Assembly: GCA_964617645.1 (NCBI GenBank) | Contig: CAZTYE010000001.1 | Span: 186,001-250,000, forward strand | Origin: JADJGC01 sp964617645 | GTDB lineage: Bacteria; Zixibacteria; MSB-5A5; CAIYYT01 | DNA: 64,000 nt | Direction of reading: 5' to 3' | Part shown: positions 10,601 through 19,208 of the stretch, piece after piece | Layout: each line of letters starts with the position of its first letter | Position numbering within the stretch: position 1 is the first letter of the stretch | Notes under the pieces: generated by a model | Databases searched by the model: none | What the model saw: only the letters and a program-made list of their open reading frames with translations | Told to the model about the DNA's origin: nothing | Translations under genes and position numbers: made by a program

Positions 10601-11508
10601 TAGAGTGATTGCATCCAAAGTTGTGTTCCGTCCGGATCGAAGCTGCTGATTATGAAACTGCCACCGTGGTAGTAGTCCGTACTATCCGAAGTCCGTTGAT
10701 AATAACTCACAAGACCGACGCAGACAATACCATTGGTCGTTTCATCGATGTTTGCTGACGCTGAAAGTGTATCTTTGTTTTCATAAGTCCATATTATCTC
10801 TCCGTCGGGGTTGTATTTCATGAGCAGTAAGTTGTAAGCTCGAACGCGGCCCGTCCCTCCGGACACGTAGATGTTGCCGCTCCTCGACAAGAGCAAGCCG
10901 TAACCGGCACTGCCGTAACGACCTTCGCCATGATACATCCGCTCCCACAACAGCGCTCCTGAAGCGTCATACTTGAGGGTGAAGCACTCTGAAGTGCCTG
11001 ATGATTTGGATGATCCAGTGAGGTATGTATTTCCGAGACTGTCAACTTGCATTGCGAAGACTTCGTCGTCGCTTTCGCCGCCGTCCCAAGTCTCTCGCCA
11101 CAGCAATTTTCCTGCAATTGAATACTTGAGAACGAATATGTCCTTTCCACGACCTAACGAGTCATAGCTCGTCCCTGAGACTATCGCATTGTTCCAGCGG
11201 TCGAGCTCCACATACTTCGCGGCGTCATCATCGCTCGCGTCGCCGTTGTAGTATCGCACCCAGGATGTATCTATAACTTGTGCGTGCAAGTTCCCAGCAA
11301 CAACGATGACCAAAGGCAGTAACAGCACACAGAACCAACGAGGGAACGGGGCAATCGCTGCCTCTTGACGGTGGACATACCGTTTGGTAGTTCTTGTGAT
11401 CAGAGCACTCTCGTGACAGAGCACTTTAATGCAATTCGAGGGACCGCAGAAGTATCTAACAGGGCCAGCTTTAACCTTATCAAACATGGCAGGATTCCAA
11501 ATATTCAC
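7693..11508 (-). CDS. Secreted SBBP beta-propeller / FG-GAP repeat protein with C-terminal sorting domain
   Basis: About 1270 residues. Signal segment RWFCVLLLPLVIVVAGNLHA lies ~50 residues in, so the true start is uncertain: TTG 11511 and GTG 11508 follow AGAGGA, but a later start is possible. Residues ~80-500 carry SBBP-type repeats (GNTYLTGSS, GNVYFSGYI). Around 540-620 is a SbsA/Ig-like domain (RNFAASVSSSAEIKVYFNQ). From ~640 to 1000 are FG-GAP/VCBS repeats (DIDDDGDEDVLL, DLDGDGLPDL), typical extracellular seven-blade propellers. Two Ig-like domains follow, and the last ~80 residues are a FlgD-like/T9SS-type domain (PGVYMYEYEF). Likely a cell-surface protein; role unknown. Stop and next start (7692) are adjacent, so it is one operon with the PorV fusion. 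Confidence 0.75.
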   Translation of the reverse strand: MNIWNPAMFDKVKAGPVRYFCGPSNCIKVLCHESALITRTTKRYVHRQEAAIAPFPRWFCVLLLPLVIVVAGNLHAQVIDTSWVRYYNGDASDDDAAKYVELDRWNNAIVSGTSYDSLGRGKDIFVLKYSIAGKLLWRETWDGGESDDEVFAMQVDSLGNTYLTGSSKSSGTSECFTLKYDASGALLWERMYHGEGRYGSAGYGLLLSRSGNIYVSGGTGRVRAYNLLLMKYNPDGEIIWTYENKDTLSASANIDETTNGIVCVGLVSYYQRTSDSTDYYHGGSFIISSFDPDGTQLWMQSLYSYQNSGVISDNPTSWIYQYFQTIVSDTISYIILSDYDVFTGVNRLQVAAIGEHGQRLYILSPPGTEQLYSLVASSTPRGSVIIALPHFSPDYQKVTLIEIRNSADFRIYQATRGPAYHYYTLDDMEFDSSGNVYFSGYIRPWGASENQNGYVTKLNADFTFGWIQQLDGVASLDDEFSALAVDQLGGVVTVGTSNRGVPNYTDAVAARYFELPLRVARTTPRNFAASVSSSAEIKVYFNQALDWNSVSDSSVTIRGDRSGYQRAHCYYNQGESSILIVPTEPLFAGETVRIVVSPQLRAAAGKMLEGGYSWTFSMAAGGTGLYEQAVQLSPPSLEIDDLALGYFTCDIDDDGDEDVLLANTHIGSELRMFVNRGRGDFDFQEIPLQYFSYYEVLGLGDFDNNGLTDMVLASGSGNFPSIVIVLNQGNLEFATGVRVWSASDQTTLSGVIIRDVDNDLDLDLLISVGTPFASRPPKFVIATNNGAASFTVSSETSTDERSGSLWLYGGGFILDDLDGDGLPDLSYTNRERLFIRYSELGSPFSQLKGFPSTQPLKVFPVHSWTDSLPQVMAVSQSGVLSFLQAFKERRLEGFLSIGSCNPYAIEFGDLNGDSFPDFLQKCHGLLRTYMNDTEGNYTVRLDEFPGWNTRENSTHLFDADGDGDLDIIDNRDSSWVIYRNLSGVLETSDSSIALSFRSDTPGGDSVTIELSSMTDTVAYSVGSPLWLAALPASGTTPQQLYFHVGRQSMTPGRYRDTVDIWSDGAINSPLKVVVDVSYVGTTLQSLPNEIAFDAVDGIGQASVLLYADFEDVDFALSTPATWVEFSQPSGKTPASITLSADTSGLLQGTYQDTVFVGSSRAVNSPLKIPVRLRYPPGRFDLYVFPIPAPRALGSIKFAVATPVAGRISLSIYDAGLVRKSHMHWNLQEGQQQLDVSLDDLAPGVYMYEYEFVNSSGVRLDQGSGKFIVTED

Positions 11509-11654
11509 CAAGTCCTCTAAATCTCAGCCTTACAGCGAACTTTGTCAAGAAGTTCCGCTCAACAGCGCCGAGGCGAACGTGTGACCGCTCGACCTCGACT
11601 ACACCAACCTTCACACACTGGTCGGATTGACATTCCGTCACCTTCACCTGCTGT

Positions 11655-14600
11655 TTATCGCAAGAGAATCATCTTGCGGGTTCGAACCAAATTCTCGGCC
11701 TCCATTTGATAGAAGTATACGCCCGATGCAGCATTTCGGCCGCTATCGTCGTTGCCCAACCAGCGGACCTGATGCTCGCCGGCGGAGAGCTCTCGATCCA
11801 CCAAGGTAGCAACTCGTTGGCCGAGAACGTTGACTATCGATATTTGAACATGGCAAGGACGACGAATGCTAAAGGCGATCATTGTCTCCGGGTTGAATGG
11901 ATTTGGAAAGTTCTGACCGAGTTCAAAATCCGTCGGTAGGATCTCAAGTTCTTTATCATCCGCAGCCGTGGCGACGGGAGCCGCAATTTTGATCGTTTGG
12001 TTTGCAGCTATGTTTGCAAATACCTCCTTGGGTGCGTTTGGCCATTCGATCACAAGTTTTCTGGCCGACGATTGAGCAGATAAACCTATTGTTGCGTCAC
12101 CATCATCAACAAAAATCCGCTGTGTGACTTGGTCACTTTCAACAGAGATCCAGAAACCGGTCGCAGTTCCCAGGCCGGTCGCGTCTCTGAACTGCAGTGT
12201 AAGATGATTATTACACGCGTTCTCAGTGCGCAGCAAGTAGCCTGAAGCGAGTTCCGAAAATGTGATGAACGCATCGATGTCGCCATCGTTGTCGACGTCG
12301 CCGATCGCGTGCTGACGAACGCCCTCGATTTCGCTGTCGTCGATATCGATTTCGCGAATCAAGCGCTCGAAGTCTCCCGAAAGCGTGCCTTGCAGGACTT
12401 GGAAGAACTCAGGATCGTCGTCCGATCCGATCACAATAATATCAAGGACTCCATCATTGTCGAAATCGACCCATTGAGCGCCGATGGCCTCGATACCGAT
12501 GCTCGTGATACTCTCTTCTTCGAAGCGATCGCCGTCAACGTTGCGATAAAGTCGAACCCGGCGATCGGCTGTGAGGAGGAGATCCGGGTATCCATCTCGG
12601 TCGAAATCCTCAAAGTCAGCGTCGGTGGAGCGATTTCGGCCTGCCGCGCGTATCTGATCGGTCACATCGGTGAATCCAAAACCGTGATCGTTACGGAGGA
12701 GCCGGTTCCCTTGGTCATAACTGAGAACATAGAGGTCTGCGTAGCCATCGCGATTGTAGTCCGTCGCGACAATACGAGTCGGGCTGCTGACCGCGGACAG
12801 ATCCGCCGACGACATTTCGCTGTAGCTACCATTATTGATCCGCCTTAGCCAGCGACAACCGTGATTCTGATTGGCAAGCAGAAGGTCGTTCATCCCGTCA
12901 CGATTCAGATCGATCACCAAGGCGCCAATACCGTCTCGGTCTTCGTTTCGAAGCAAGGTCGGAGTCTGCTCCAGAAAGACGCCGCTCGAGCTGCCAACGA
13001 AAAGCCTGTTGCCAGTATCGCCAATGATGTAAATGTCCAGGTGACCATCCACGTTCTGATCGAAGAGCAATATGCGCTGCACGCCCCGGCTTTCGATTGG
13101 CAGTCCGCTTCGATCCGTCACATCAGTAAGATCATTCGCGTCGTGCCGGTAGAGCCGAATGCCACCGTCATTATCAACTAAGAAAAGGTCGAGATCTCCA
13201 TCGCTGTCGTAGTCGCCCCAGCTTGGTTCGCGGAGCGCATCGGCGTATTGCCTTGACGACACGAGTACATCGGGGGTACTGCCGCCGGTGAATCGCGCCA
13301 CTTGCAAGATCGGCTCACGCTCGAGGCGGATCGTGGCGCTTGACACATTGCCGTCGTATGATCCTCGACCTTTGCCTTCCCAGCGATCGAAGGTAGATCC
13401 ACAGAAACTCGACGCTACAATGTTCACTGAAGCAGCGGAGTCGATCCATCCGCTCCCGGGCGTTACAGTGCCTACGCCCTCGACTTCCATAGTAAGAAAG
13501 TATTCGACCCCATACTCAAAGCTGAGATTTCGCGCCAGTTGCCCAACATTGAAAGTCCGAGTTGTGGCCGTATCACCATCAGACCAACGCACCAACGCAC
13601 GGCGGACGCCCTCGCGATTGCCTTGAACCGGGAGTACTTGCACAACCAGTTCCGAGTTGACCTTCTGGCACAACCTCCCCGGAACCTCTAACGTATCACC
13701 GTTGACCAACACCTTGCCATTTGAGTCGTTACATAGCAATTCGACCTGCACTGTCTGGGGATTACTCTCGAAGACTGCACGTTGGATAATCGGGGTGTCC
13801 ATGACGATAGTGGCCGGATTCAAGCATCCGCTGTAGCTGCCGTCGCCGCTTCCTTCCCAGCGAGAGAATGGAACGGTGTTGGCAGAGGCGGTGATTTCAA
13901 GGGTGTTACCGTCGCGGTACCAACCAGATGGTATATTGATCGAACCTGGTCCGACTACAGCGACTTCTAGAAAGTGATACTTCGCAAACTGAGCCACGTA
14001 ACTCGTATTGCGCAAAGCAGTCACAGAAACGGTGCTTCCGGTTTGACTTGAATTGCCCCAGTTGATGAACTGGAACCGCGACAACCCGTTTTCCAATTGA
14101 ATTGGATCGGTCACCAACGTGTGTTGAGTTCCGTATTTCCATACCAACTCGTGACTTCCGGTGAATTGGCTGCCGTCAACTGCGAATTGGACATCGCTGG
14201 GAGAACCCGCGATTCGCACAAACACTCTCTCACCCTGTTCTATCGTAACGCCCCGGCAGTAATCCGTGCGATTATTGCCTTCGTCGAACTCATCAACAGC
14301 GTCCGCAGGGTCGACGACATACCCAAGAAAGTAGTCTCCGAGAGATTGTCGCTCGGGTATCAGAAGCGACAACCGACCAACCAATTCTTCGCCACCGCCA
14401 ATTGTCTGCGTCAAAGAACCCAAGAGAATGTCCGACGCCGGAGTGAGATTGCGATCAGATGACAAATAGAACCCGATAGTAACGTCTTCCACTGTCCGGC
14501 TTCCAAGATTGTGAACGACATAGGGCATATGAAACTGATCTCCAGTTCGCAGCCACGTTGGCGGCGTGTGACCTGAATGGATTCCAGCGGCCAGATCCGT

Positions 14601-15263
14601 TCGTGAAAACAATGGCAAGGGGTAAATGGCACGCAGGCCAGCAAGATCGTCGGCGTTAGGCATGATATCGCGGCTCTCCCCCAAGTAGTGACCTCCGGCG
14701 ACTGAGTTCATGATGCAAGGAACATCATTCTCATGGTCGAGACCGAGTGCGTGTCCAAGCTCGTGGATTGCAACTTCCTTGAAATTGGGGCCGCCGCCGC
14801 ACAGCGACATTTGCGCATCGAACGCCCAGTCGCTCATGTCGAGAAAGATGATGTCAGTTTCGACGATTTCACCGTTGCTGTTGCGTGTCCGATCCCAAGT
14901 CACGCCGATGACCCCGAGTGGAAAATTGGCATTGGTGAAATACGCCTGCGGCTCGAATCCGACAGCGTTAGTTCCATCGCCGAGACTCGTCTCTCGAGTG
15001 GTACCGGTTCGCACGGAAAACGAGAACACAGAACCGTTCACCAACGTCTGGCGATTCCATTCAGTAATTGCGTCGCGAAGTCGCTGATCTTCTTGAGAGC
15101 CTGCAGGGATGTCGGTGATGTTGAATTGGAGTTCAGCATTCGCGTTCGGCCAATAGATCTTGTGGCCGAAATCGTTAGTCGATCTCACGTAGCCCATCGC
15201 GCTGCCGGTCAGAGCAGCGATACTGAGGGCCAAGCACGAGAGAACTTTAACTCTGCGCTTCAT
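11655..15263 (-). CDS. Secreted matrixin-type zinc metalloprotease with FG-GAP repeats and sorting domain
   Basis: About 1202 residues from the ATG at 15263, chosen because AAGGGAAG lies just upstream and a signal peptide follows at once (KVLSCLALSIAALTGSAMG). Residues ~25-230 are a matrixin/M10-like protease with the full zinc motif HELGHALGLDHE (~166-177) and the later Met (CIMNS). Then come a CARDB-like domain (~240-350), InlB/Listeria-type repeats, FG-GAP repeats (~700-1050, e.g. DRDGYPDLLL), an ASPIC/UnbV-like stretch, and a C-terminal FlgD-like sorting domain starting with FELGQNFPNPFNP. Predicted to be exported and bound at the cell surface, where it would cut proteins. Its start overlaps the stop of the upstream gene by 4 bp (ATGA), so the two are coupled. 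Confidence 0.85.
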   Translation of the reverse strand: MKRRVKVLSCLALSIAALTGSAMGYVRSTNDFGHKIYWPNANAELQFNITDIPAGSQEDQRLRDAITEWNRQTLVNGSVFSFSVRTGTTRETSLGDGTNAVGFEPQAYFTNANFPLGVIGVTWDRTRNSNGEIVETDIIFLDMSDWAFDAQMSLCGGGPNFKEVAIHELGHALGLDHENDVPCIMNSVAGGHYLGESRDIMPNADDLAGLRAIYPLPLFSRTDLAAGIHSGHTPPTWLRTGDQFHMPYVVHNLGSRTVEDVTIGFYLSSDRNLTPASDILLGSLTQTIGGGEELVGRLSLLIPERQSLGDYFLGYVVDPADAVDEFDEGNNRTDYCRGVTIEQGERVFVRIAGSPSDVQFAVDGSQFTGSHELVWKYGTQHTLVTDPIQLENGLSRFQFINWGNSSQTGSTVSVTALRNTSYVAQFAKYHFLEVAVVGPGSINIPSGWYRDGNTLEITASANTVPFSRWEGSGDGSYSGCLNPATIVMDTPIIQRAVFESNPQTVQVELLCNDSNGKVLVNGDTLEVPGRLCQKVNSELVVQVLPVQGNREGVRRALVRWSDGDTATTRTFNVGQLARNLSFEYGVEYFLTMEVEGVGTVTPGSGWIDSAASVNIVASSFCGSTFDRWEGKGRGSYDGNVSSATIRLEREPILQVARFTGGSTPDVLVSSRQYADALREPSWGDYDSDGDLDLFLVDNDGGIRLYRHDANDLTDVTDRSGLPIESRGVQRILLFDQNVDGHLDIYIIGDTGNRLFVGSSSGVFLEQTPTLLRNEDRDGIGALVIDLNRDGMNDLLLANQNHGCRWLRRINNGSYSEMSSADLSAVSSPTRIVATDYNRDGYADLYVLSYDQGNRLLRNDHGFGFTDVTDQIRAAGRNRSTDADFEDFDRDGYPDLLLTADRRVRLYRNVDGDRFEEESITSIGIEAIGAQWVDFDNDGVLDIIVIGSDDDPEFFQVLQGTLSGDFERLIREIDIDDSEIEGVRQHAIGDVDNDGDIDAFITFSELASGYLLRTENACNNHLTLQFRDATGLGTATGFWISVESDQVTQRIFVDDGDATIGLSAQSSARKLVIEWPNAPKEVFANIAANQTIKIAAPVATAADDKELEILPTDFELGQNFPNPFNPETMIAFSIRRPCHVQISIVNVLGQRVATLVDRELSAGEHQVRWLGNDDSGRNAASGVYFYQMEAENLVRTRKMILLR

Positions 15264-15958
15264 TTTGACTTCCCTTCTGTTGCGCGCGTCCACTTGTCAA
15301 GGAGGCTCCGGAACCGTCCGTGGTAGCCGTGCTCTAGTTGCTCCCTGACAATGCCGCGCAGATGACTTGACAGTTCGTCGAGGCTTAAAGCGGAGTCAAG
15401 CTCGGTTTGATCGTTAGGAGTCCGCGGGGCAGATGATGGTTCGAATGCTACAGTGGGTTTTTGGGCTGTCACTGCTTCATTCTCTAAGACACCGATTATC
15501 GAGGTTCCCGAGTAAGAGACGATCTTCCGCTCGCCGGCGCTGTTGCGGCGCACACGGAAAACTCCTCGATTGAGCCCTTCAATGACTGTGTTGCCGGTTG
15601 ATACATCGGAAAGAAATAGCAGTAGCTCATCGCCAAGGCGAAAACGCGGAGCCCCGGCAACCGCGACAGTAAACGAGTCGATCACTCCGTGAGGGCTTGT
15701 GAACTCGACTCGCGACGCTGAGCTGGCCCCCTTGATTGACTCTTCAATGTTGAGTCGATACACGGTCCATGCATGGGTTCGGTCTGCGGAGACAGCCTGC
15801 CACGTTGAGTCGACAGTGCCGACAACGATCTTTGTGCTGAAGGCACAGAGATCGTCAAGATTCAGGGGCAATAGAGTCGTCGCCGGCCCTTGCCTTGGGA
15901 CTAGGCCCAGTAATATCCCGAAAACAATTAGAACCATTAAAGATGTTCGGTCGTTCAT
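15260..15958 (-). CDS. Secreted protein of unknown function coupled to matrixin gene
   Basis: A 232-residue protein with an N-terminal signal sequence (MVLIVFGILLGLVPRQGPA) followed by a globular part of beta-strand character (KIVVGTVDSTWQAV, VYRLNIEESIKG, GDELLLFLSD). I do not recognise a named domain. The ATGA overlap with the downstream matrixin gene suggests the pair is made in a fixed ratio; a chaperone, inhibitor or partner of the protease is one possibility (inference). The ATG at 15958 is preceded by AGAAAGGATAATT, a good ribosome site. Confidence 0.6.
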   Translation of the reverse strand: MNDRTSLMVLIVFGILLGLVPRQGPATTLLPLNLDDLCAFSTKIVVGTVDSTWQAVSADRTHAWTVYRLNIEESIKGASSASRVEFTSPHGVIDSFTVAVAGAPRFRLGDELLLFLSDVSTGNTVIEGLNRGVFRVRRNSAGERKIVSYSGTSIIGVLENEAVTAQKPTVAFEPSSAPRTPNDQTELDSALSLDELSSHLRGIVREQLEHGYHGRFRSLLDKWTRATEGKSK

Positions 15959-16117
15959 ACAATTATCCTTTCTGTAGCGATGTTTACTTGCCTCACGTAT
16001 TTCTCAACGAACTCGGTAATGTGAATTCTGAATGCCTACCCAATTTCTGCCTAAAGTCGTGGCTCTTTGCGATCAGCGGCGAAAATTGCTCTTCACCGCG
16101 TATCAAACAGCAAGGCA

Positions 16118-17089
16118 TTATCCTCGCACTCGCCAGATTCGCACGATGTCGCGGTCAACTTTGGCGCGAGCTGACAAGAAGTAAATGCCATCCTTGGTCC
16201 ACACCGGCCACGATTCCCACGAAACCAACTCAGTGACCTGCCTCTTGTTGGTGCCATCAATTGACATTGTCCAGATGTTGAGATCGGCCGTAGGACGACC
16301 CTGGGCATCTTCATTCGAGACAAACACTATCGACTTGCCGTCAGGTGAGAAATTTGGTTTGTACTCGCCGATACCGGGCGTTGCCGTTAGCGGTGTCAAT
16401 TCGGTGCCATCAACATTGATGAGATAGATGTCGTCGTCGTATTCGAAGGCGATTTTCGACCCGTCAGGACACCAGACGGGCGAAGATCCCTCGCGATACT
16501 GCGTCAAGTCAGAGCCATCAAGCCCAACCGTCCATATCACGGGAACGCCCTTTCCCGCATCTACAGTGACAAAGGTAAGTCGTGACTTAGAGGAAAGTTG
16601 AGGATGCAAATCGCTACCTAAGCCACTTCCCGGTAAGCGGACCTTTGCGCCGGTCCCATTTTTCTTCATCTTCCAAAAAGTCGTTCCGGTGCGAAAGATG
16701 ATGAATTCGCCATCGGGCGTGAAGCTGGGGTCGAGGGCATCTACACTCCCTCCCGAAGTCAGTTTCACGGGCGCAGCGGCACCATTATCGAGGCGATAAA
16801 GTTGAAGCGGGTCTGCTGATCCGGCCGGACGAGCCGAAAAGACGATCGACTTGCCATCTGGCGATACACAGAAGCGCCACTGGATGTCGAGATTCGGGGG
16901 CGACACCCGTGAAAGTTGTCCGCGCGTCGATGGCTCGTCAATATCCGGCACATATCCAAAGACCGGGGCGAACTCCGAAGTATGCTGGGTCACCGGCGGC
17001 GGCGGTGGCGTCGATGCACGGTAGGATGCACATGATGTCAGCACGCTGAGAATTGACAATAGACTGAGTGCAGAGATTGACCATTTCAT
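16118..17089 (-). CDS. TolB-like beta-propeller lipoprotein (WD40/PD40 repeats)
   Basis: The ATG at 17089 follows AAAGGAGA and gives a 323-residue protein with lipoprotein signal SLLSILSVLTSC (lipobox LTSC), so it should be lipid-anchored on the outer side of a membrane. After a proline-rich linker (PPPPP) there are about six PD40/TolB blades, with the recognisable SPDGKSIVFSA, TPDGEFIIFR, CPDGSKIAFEYD and SPDGKSIVFVSNED. Such propellers bind proteins; this is not clearly the Tol-Pal TolB because no Pal or TolA genes are near. It is the first gene of the long minus-strand series, and its upstream region is shared with the divergent sigma-factor gene. Confidence 0.75.
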   Translation of the reverse strand: MKWSISALSLLSILSVLTSCASYRASTPPPPPVTQHTSEFAPVFGYVPDIDEPSTRGQLSRVSPPNLDIQWRFCVSPDGKSIVFSARPAGSADPLQLYRLDNGAAAPVKLTSGGSVDALDPSFTPDGEFIIFRTGTTFWKMKKNGTGAKVRLPGSGLGSDLHPQLSSKSRLTFVTVDAGKGVPVIWTVGLDGSDLTQYREGSSPVWCPDGSKIAFEYDDDIYLINVDGTELTPLTATPGIGEYKPNFSPDGKSIVFVSNEDAQGRPTADLNIWTMSIDGTNKRQVTELVSWESWPVWTKDGIYFLSARAKVDRDIVRIWRVRG

Positions 17090-17354
17090 ATAGTTCTCCT
17101 TTCCTCTGTTCCCAGAGCAGCTTGGTTTCGTTCTCGTCAACGCAGCTGCGAGGAGCATTTCTGAACGACATTTTCAAATTGTTCTGGGAATGGTCTTCTG
17201 GCTCTAAAACGTTCTTGCTAATCCGGGAAGTGAGCGGGTCAGAAGTCGCCAGTTGCTCAAAACCTGGCTTCGACTTTGAGCTTGACTTGATAGGTTCACA
17301 TATTCAATTTGGAGCTTGGATCTTTCGCGAACAGAGTACTCATAGGGGTTACCG
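17090..17354. promoter_or_regulatory. Divergent intergenic region, TolB-like operon / ECF sigma operon
   Basis: 265 bp separate the minus-strand surface-protein operon from the plus-strand sigma-factor operon, so promoters for both should lie here. On the plus strand TTGACT at 17283-17288 is a possible -35 box, with only poorly spaced AT-rich candidates for a -10. No exact operator repeat was seen. If the ECF factor controls its own neighbours, a shared bipartite motif would be expected here. Confidence 0.35.
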
Positions 17355-17969
17355 ATGCCTGAAATAGACGATCCCAGTTGGCCACGTTTTCTCAACGACC
17401 TCTACAGGGACCCTCAGGCCGCCATGTCCGGATTCTATGAGATCGCATCGCGCCAACTTCGGCACGAGACACCGCGACCTTTGAGATACATTCCCGCAGC
17501 GATGCAGGGTGATGCTATTTCTGACTTTTTCCTGCATTGCTTCAGAGACGACCTACGCGTCCTTAAGTTGTATGTCAATAAGGGCCGCGCCTATGCTGGT
17601 TGGCTGCATCTGGTCGCGACGAACTACTTCTTGGATTGGATTCGCCGGAATTTGAATCCTCGATACTCCTTCACGGAATTCGAAGAAGCAGGTGAAGGCA
17701 TTCCGCGCGCGAGGGTGCAGAGTAATAGCCAAGAGAATCGAGAGCTCTTAGAGCGCGTCCAACAGGCAATTGGAAAGCTCGGTGAAAATTGCCGACTCCT
17801 TCTCGAGCTTGCAGCTGAGGAGTTTGAAATCAAAGAGATCGTAACTATATTACGCTACCCAAAAGAAGCGAATATTAAGGTCAGCAATGACTTACGCTAC
17901 TGTCGCAAGAAGTTAATTTTTGAGTTGCAGAAACTGGGAATTTCTTTAGCGGAGTACTTGCCTTCTTAG
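17355..17969 (+). CDS. ECF-type RNA polymerase sigma factor
   Basis: A 204-residue cytoplasmic protein. Residues ~45-110 fit sigma region 2 (DAISDFFLHCFRDD then GRAYAGWLHLVATNYFLDWIRR, the aromatic/basic -10 recognition helix). Residues ~135-195 fit region 4 (AIGKLGENCRLLLELAAEEF, then a helix-turn-helix around KEIVTILRYPKEANIKVSNDLRYCRKKL). No region 1.1 or 3 is present, as usual for ECF factors. It is followed 86 bp later by an anti-sigma-like gene and two TPR-CHAT genes, so it probably drives that operon and perhaps the divergent one (inference). ATG start with GGGG about 8 bases upstream. Confidence 0.85.
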   Translation: MPEIDDPSWPRFLNDLYRDPQAAMSGFYEIASRQLRHETPRPLRYIPAAMQGDAISDFFLHCFRDDLRVLKLYVNKGRAYAGWLHLVATNYFLDWIRRNLNPRYSFTEFEEAGEGIPRARVQSNSQENRELLERVQQAIGKLGENCRLLLELAAEEFEIKEIVTILRYPKEANIKVSNDLRYCRKKLIFELQKLGISLAEYLPS

Positions 17970-18055
17970 GTTTCGAGAGATGAACACGGATCAATACAGA
18001 TTTCTTTCAGAATCAACAGGGGCCGATTCGTTAATGATTTTGAAGGAGGAATTAG

Positions 18056-19099
18056 TTGTGGATGGGAAGAATGGCCGACGATCTACATAGAGATGATGAA
18101 TTGACCCCGGCCGAAGAGCAGCTCCTTGACAACTGGATTAGACGATCCCGACCCTCCGATGGAGCGGGCTTTGAGCGACCCGATGAGGAGTCGATCATCC
18201 GCTATCTGGACGGAACAGCCAGTGACTTCCAGTTAAGAAGAATGCGCCGAGCGATCGAAGCTTCTCCGGATTTTCGTCGAGAGCTATTGAAAATGGCTCA
18301 GGAGTTTGATCAGCTATCTGGTGCTCAAGCGCCATTGCGAACTGAAGAGAGTCAACTCGCGACCCCAGCGCTCGAAACAATAAAATCACGGCTAAGATCT
18401 GCGAAAGGCGATGCATCCGCGACTACTTCTCGTCCGGAAAATCTCCGTAAGGTGAGCCTCAGAGAGAGGCTGTTCGGCAGAAGCGCACAGGCATTGATAC
18501 CTTGGGCAGTGGCGGCGACAATGACGATTGTGGTCATCGGGCAAAATGTCTTTCGCGGTTCTCAGCCCTTGAGACTGCTGCCCTTGACCGAGCTTTCTCC
18601 AGAAGGACAGATTGAGAAATCACTTTTTGTCAGAATGAACACTCGTAGCACAAGTCAGCAGGATGCCAGCCCCGCCCGTTTCCAAGTATATCCGACGGCA
18701 AGGGAAGCTGCTGAAAGAAGATTGACCGAGCTAATAGAGTTTAGGATTTCGGATGGACAGTATGTAGTTCATCCTGCCCAGATAGTTGATACTTCACAGA
18801 GGTCTTCTCGTAATGTTCAATTGACAATTGTTGGCAACAGCCAGAACACGCTCGCAGAGACAGCAGTAGGCTTGCCGGAAATAGCGGATAGCTCTAAGAG
18901 CTCCGCTGAACTCTGGATGATCGGATTGCCATCGCACGTATTAGCTCGTTCGCAATTGCCATTTGACACGTTGGGAATTGTCTGGCCAAATGCCTCAGAC
19001 TCTCTTGCCGGGGTTGTGGTAACTTATCCGACAGACAGCGGCTACGCGGCAATATCTGGACAGATGATTAGATTGGTTCATACTCAGAGGGACCAGTAG
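18056..19099 (+). CDS. Single-pass membrane anti-sigma-factor-like protein
   Basis: The TTG start follows AAGGAGGA by 5 bases; an ATG two codons later is possible. The protein has 347 residues. The N-terminal cytoplasmic part (~1-140) has PDEESIIRYLDGTAS and a helical LRRMRRAIEASPDFRRELLKM, the layout of anti-sigma domains that grip ECF factors, but the zinc-binding HxxxCxxC motif is missing. One membrane helix lies at ~157-173 (IPWAVAATMTIVVIG), followed by ~170 residues outside the membrane. Location directly after the sigma gene supports the call. The outer domain could sense envelope signals, possibly produced by the CHAT proteases downstream (speculation). Confidence 0.65.
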   Translation: MWMGRMADDLHRDDELTPAEEQLLDNWIRRSRPSDGAGFERPDEESIIRYLDGTASDFQLRRMRRAIEASPDFRRELLKMAQEFDQLSGAQAPLRTEESQLATPALETIKSRLRSAKGDASATTSRPENLRKVSLRERLFGRSAQALIPWAVAATMTIVVIGQNVFRGSQPLRLLPLTELSPEGQIEKSLFVRMNTRSTSQQDASPARFQVYPTAREAAERRLTELIEFRISDGQYVVHPAQIVDTSQRSSRNVQLTIVGNSQNTLAETAVGLPEIADSSKSSAELWMIGLPSHVLARSQLPFDTLGIVWPNASDSLAGVVVTYPTDSGYAAISGQMIRLVHTQRDQ

Positions 19100-19208
19100 G
19101 ATTGAGATACCTGCATCTTTTGCAGTCAGTCGCACTATCCAACCATGACGGGGTTTAACACTGAACTCGCTTACTAAGTTTCCGGCAAAACTTCTGCTTT
19201 GTGCACTC

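Noticed and set aside
12309..12848. 179-codon plus-strand frame rich in Ile and Val
   Set aside because: Antisense shadow of the FG-GAP repeats of the matrixin gene.
16118..17089. TolB of the Tol-Pal system
   Set aside because: It has a lipoprotein signal and propeller repeats but no Pal, TolA, TolQ or TolR neighbours.
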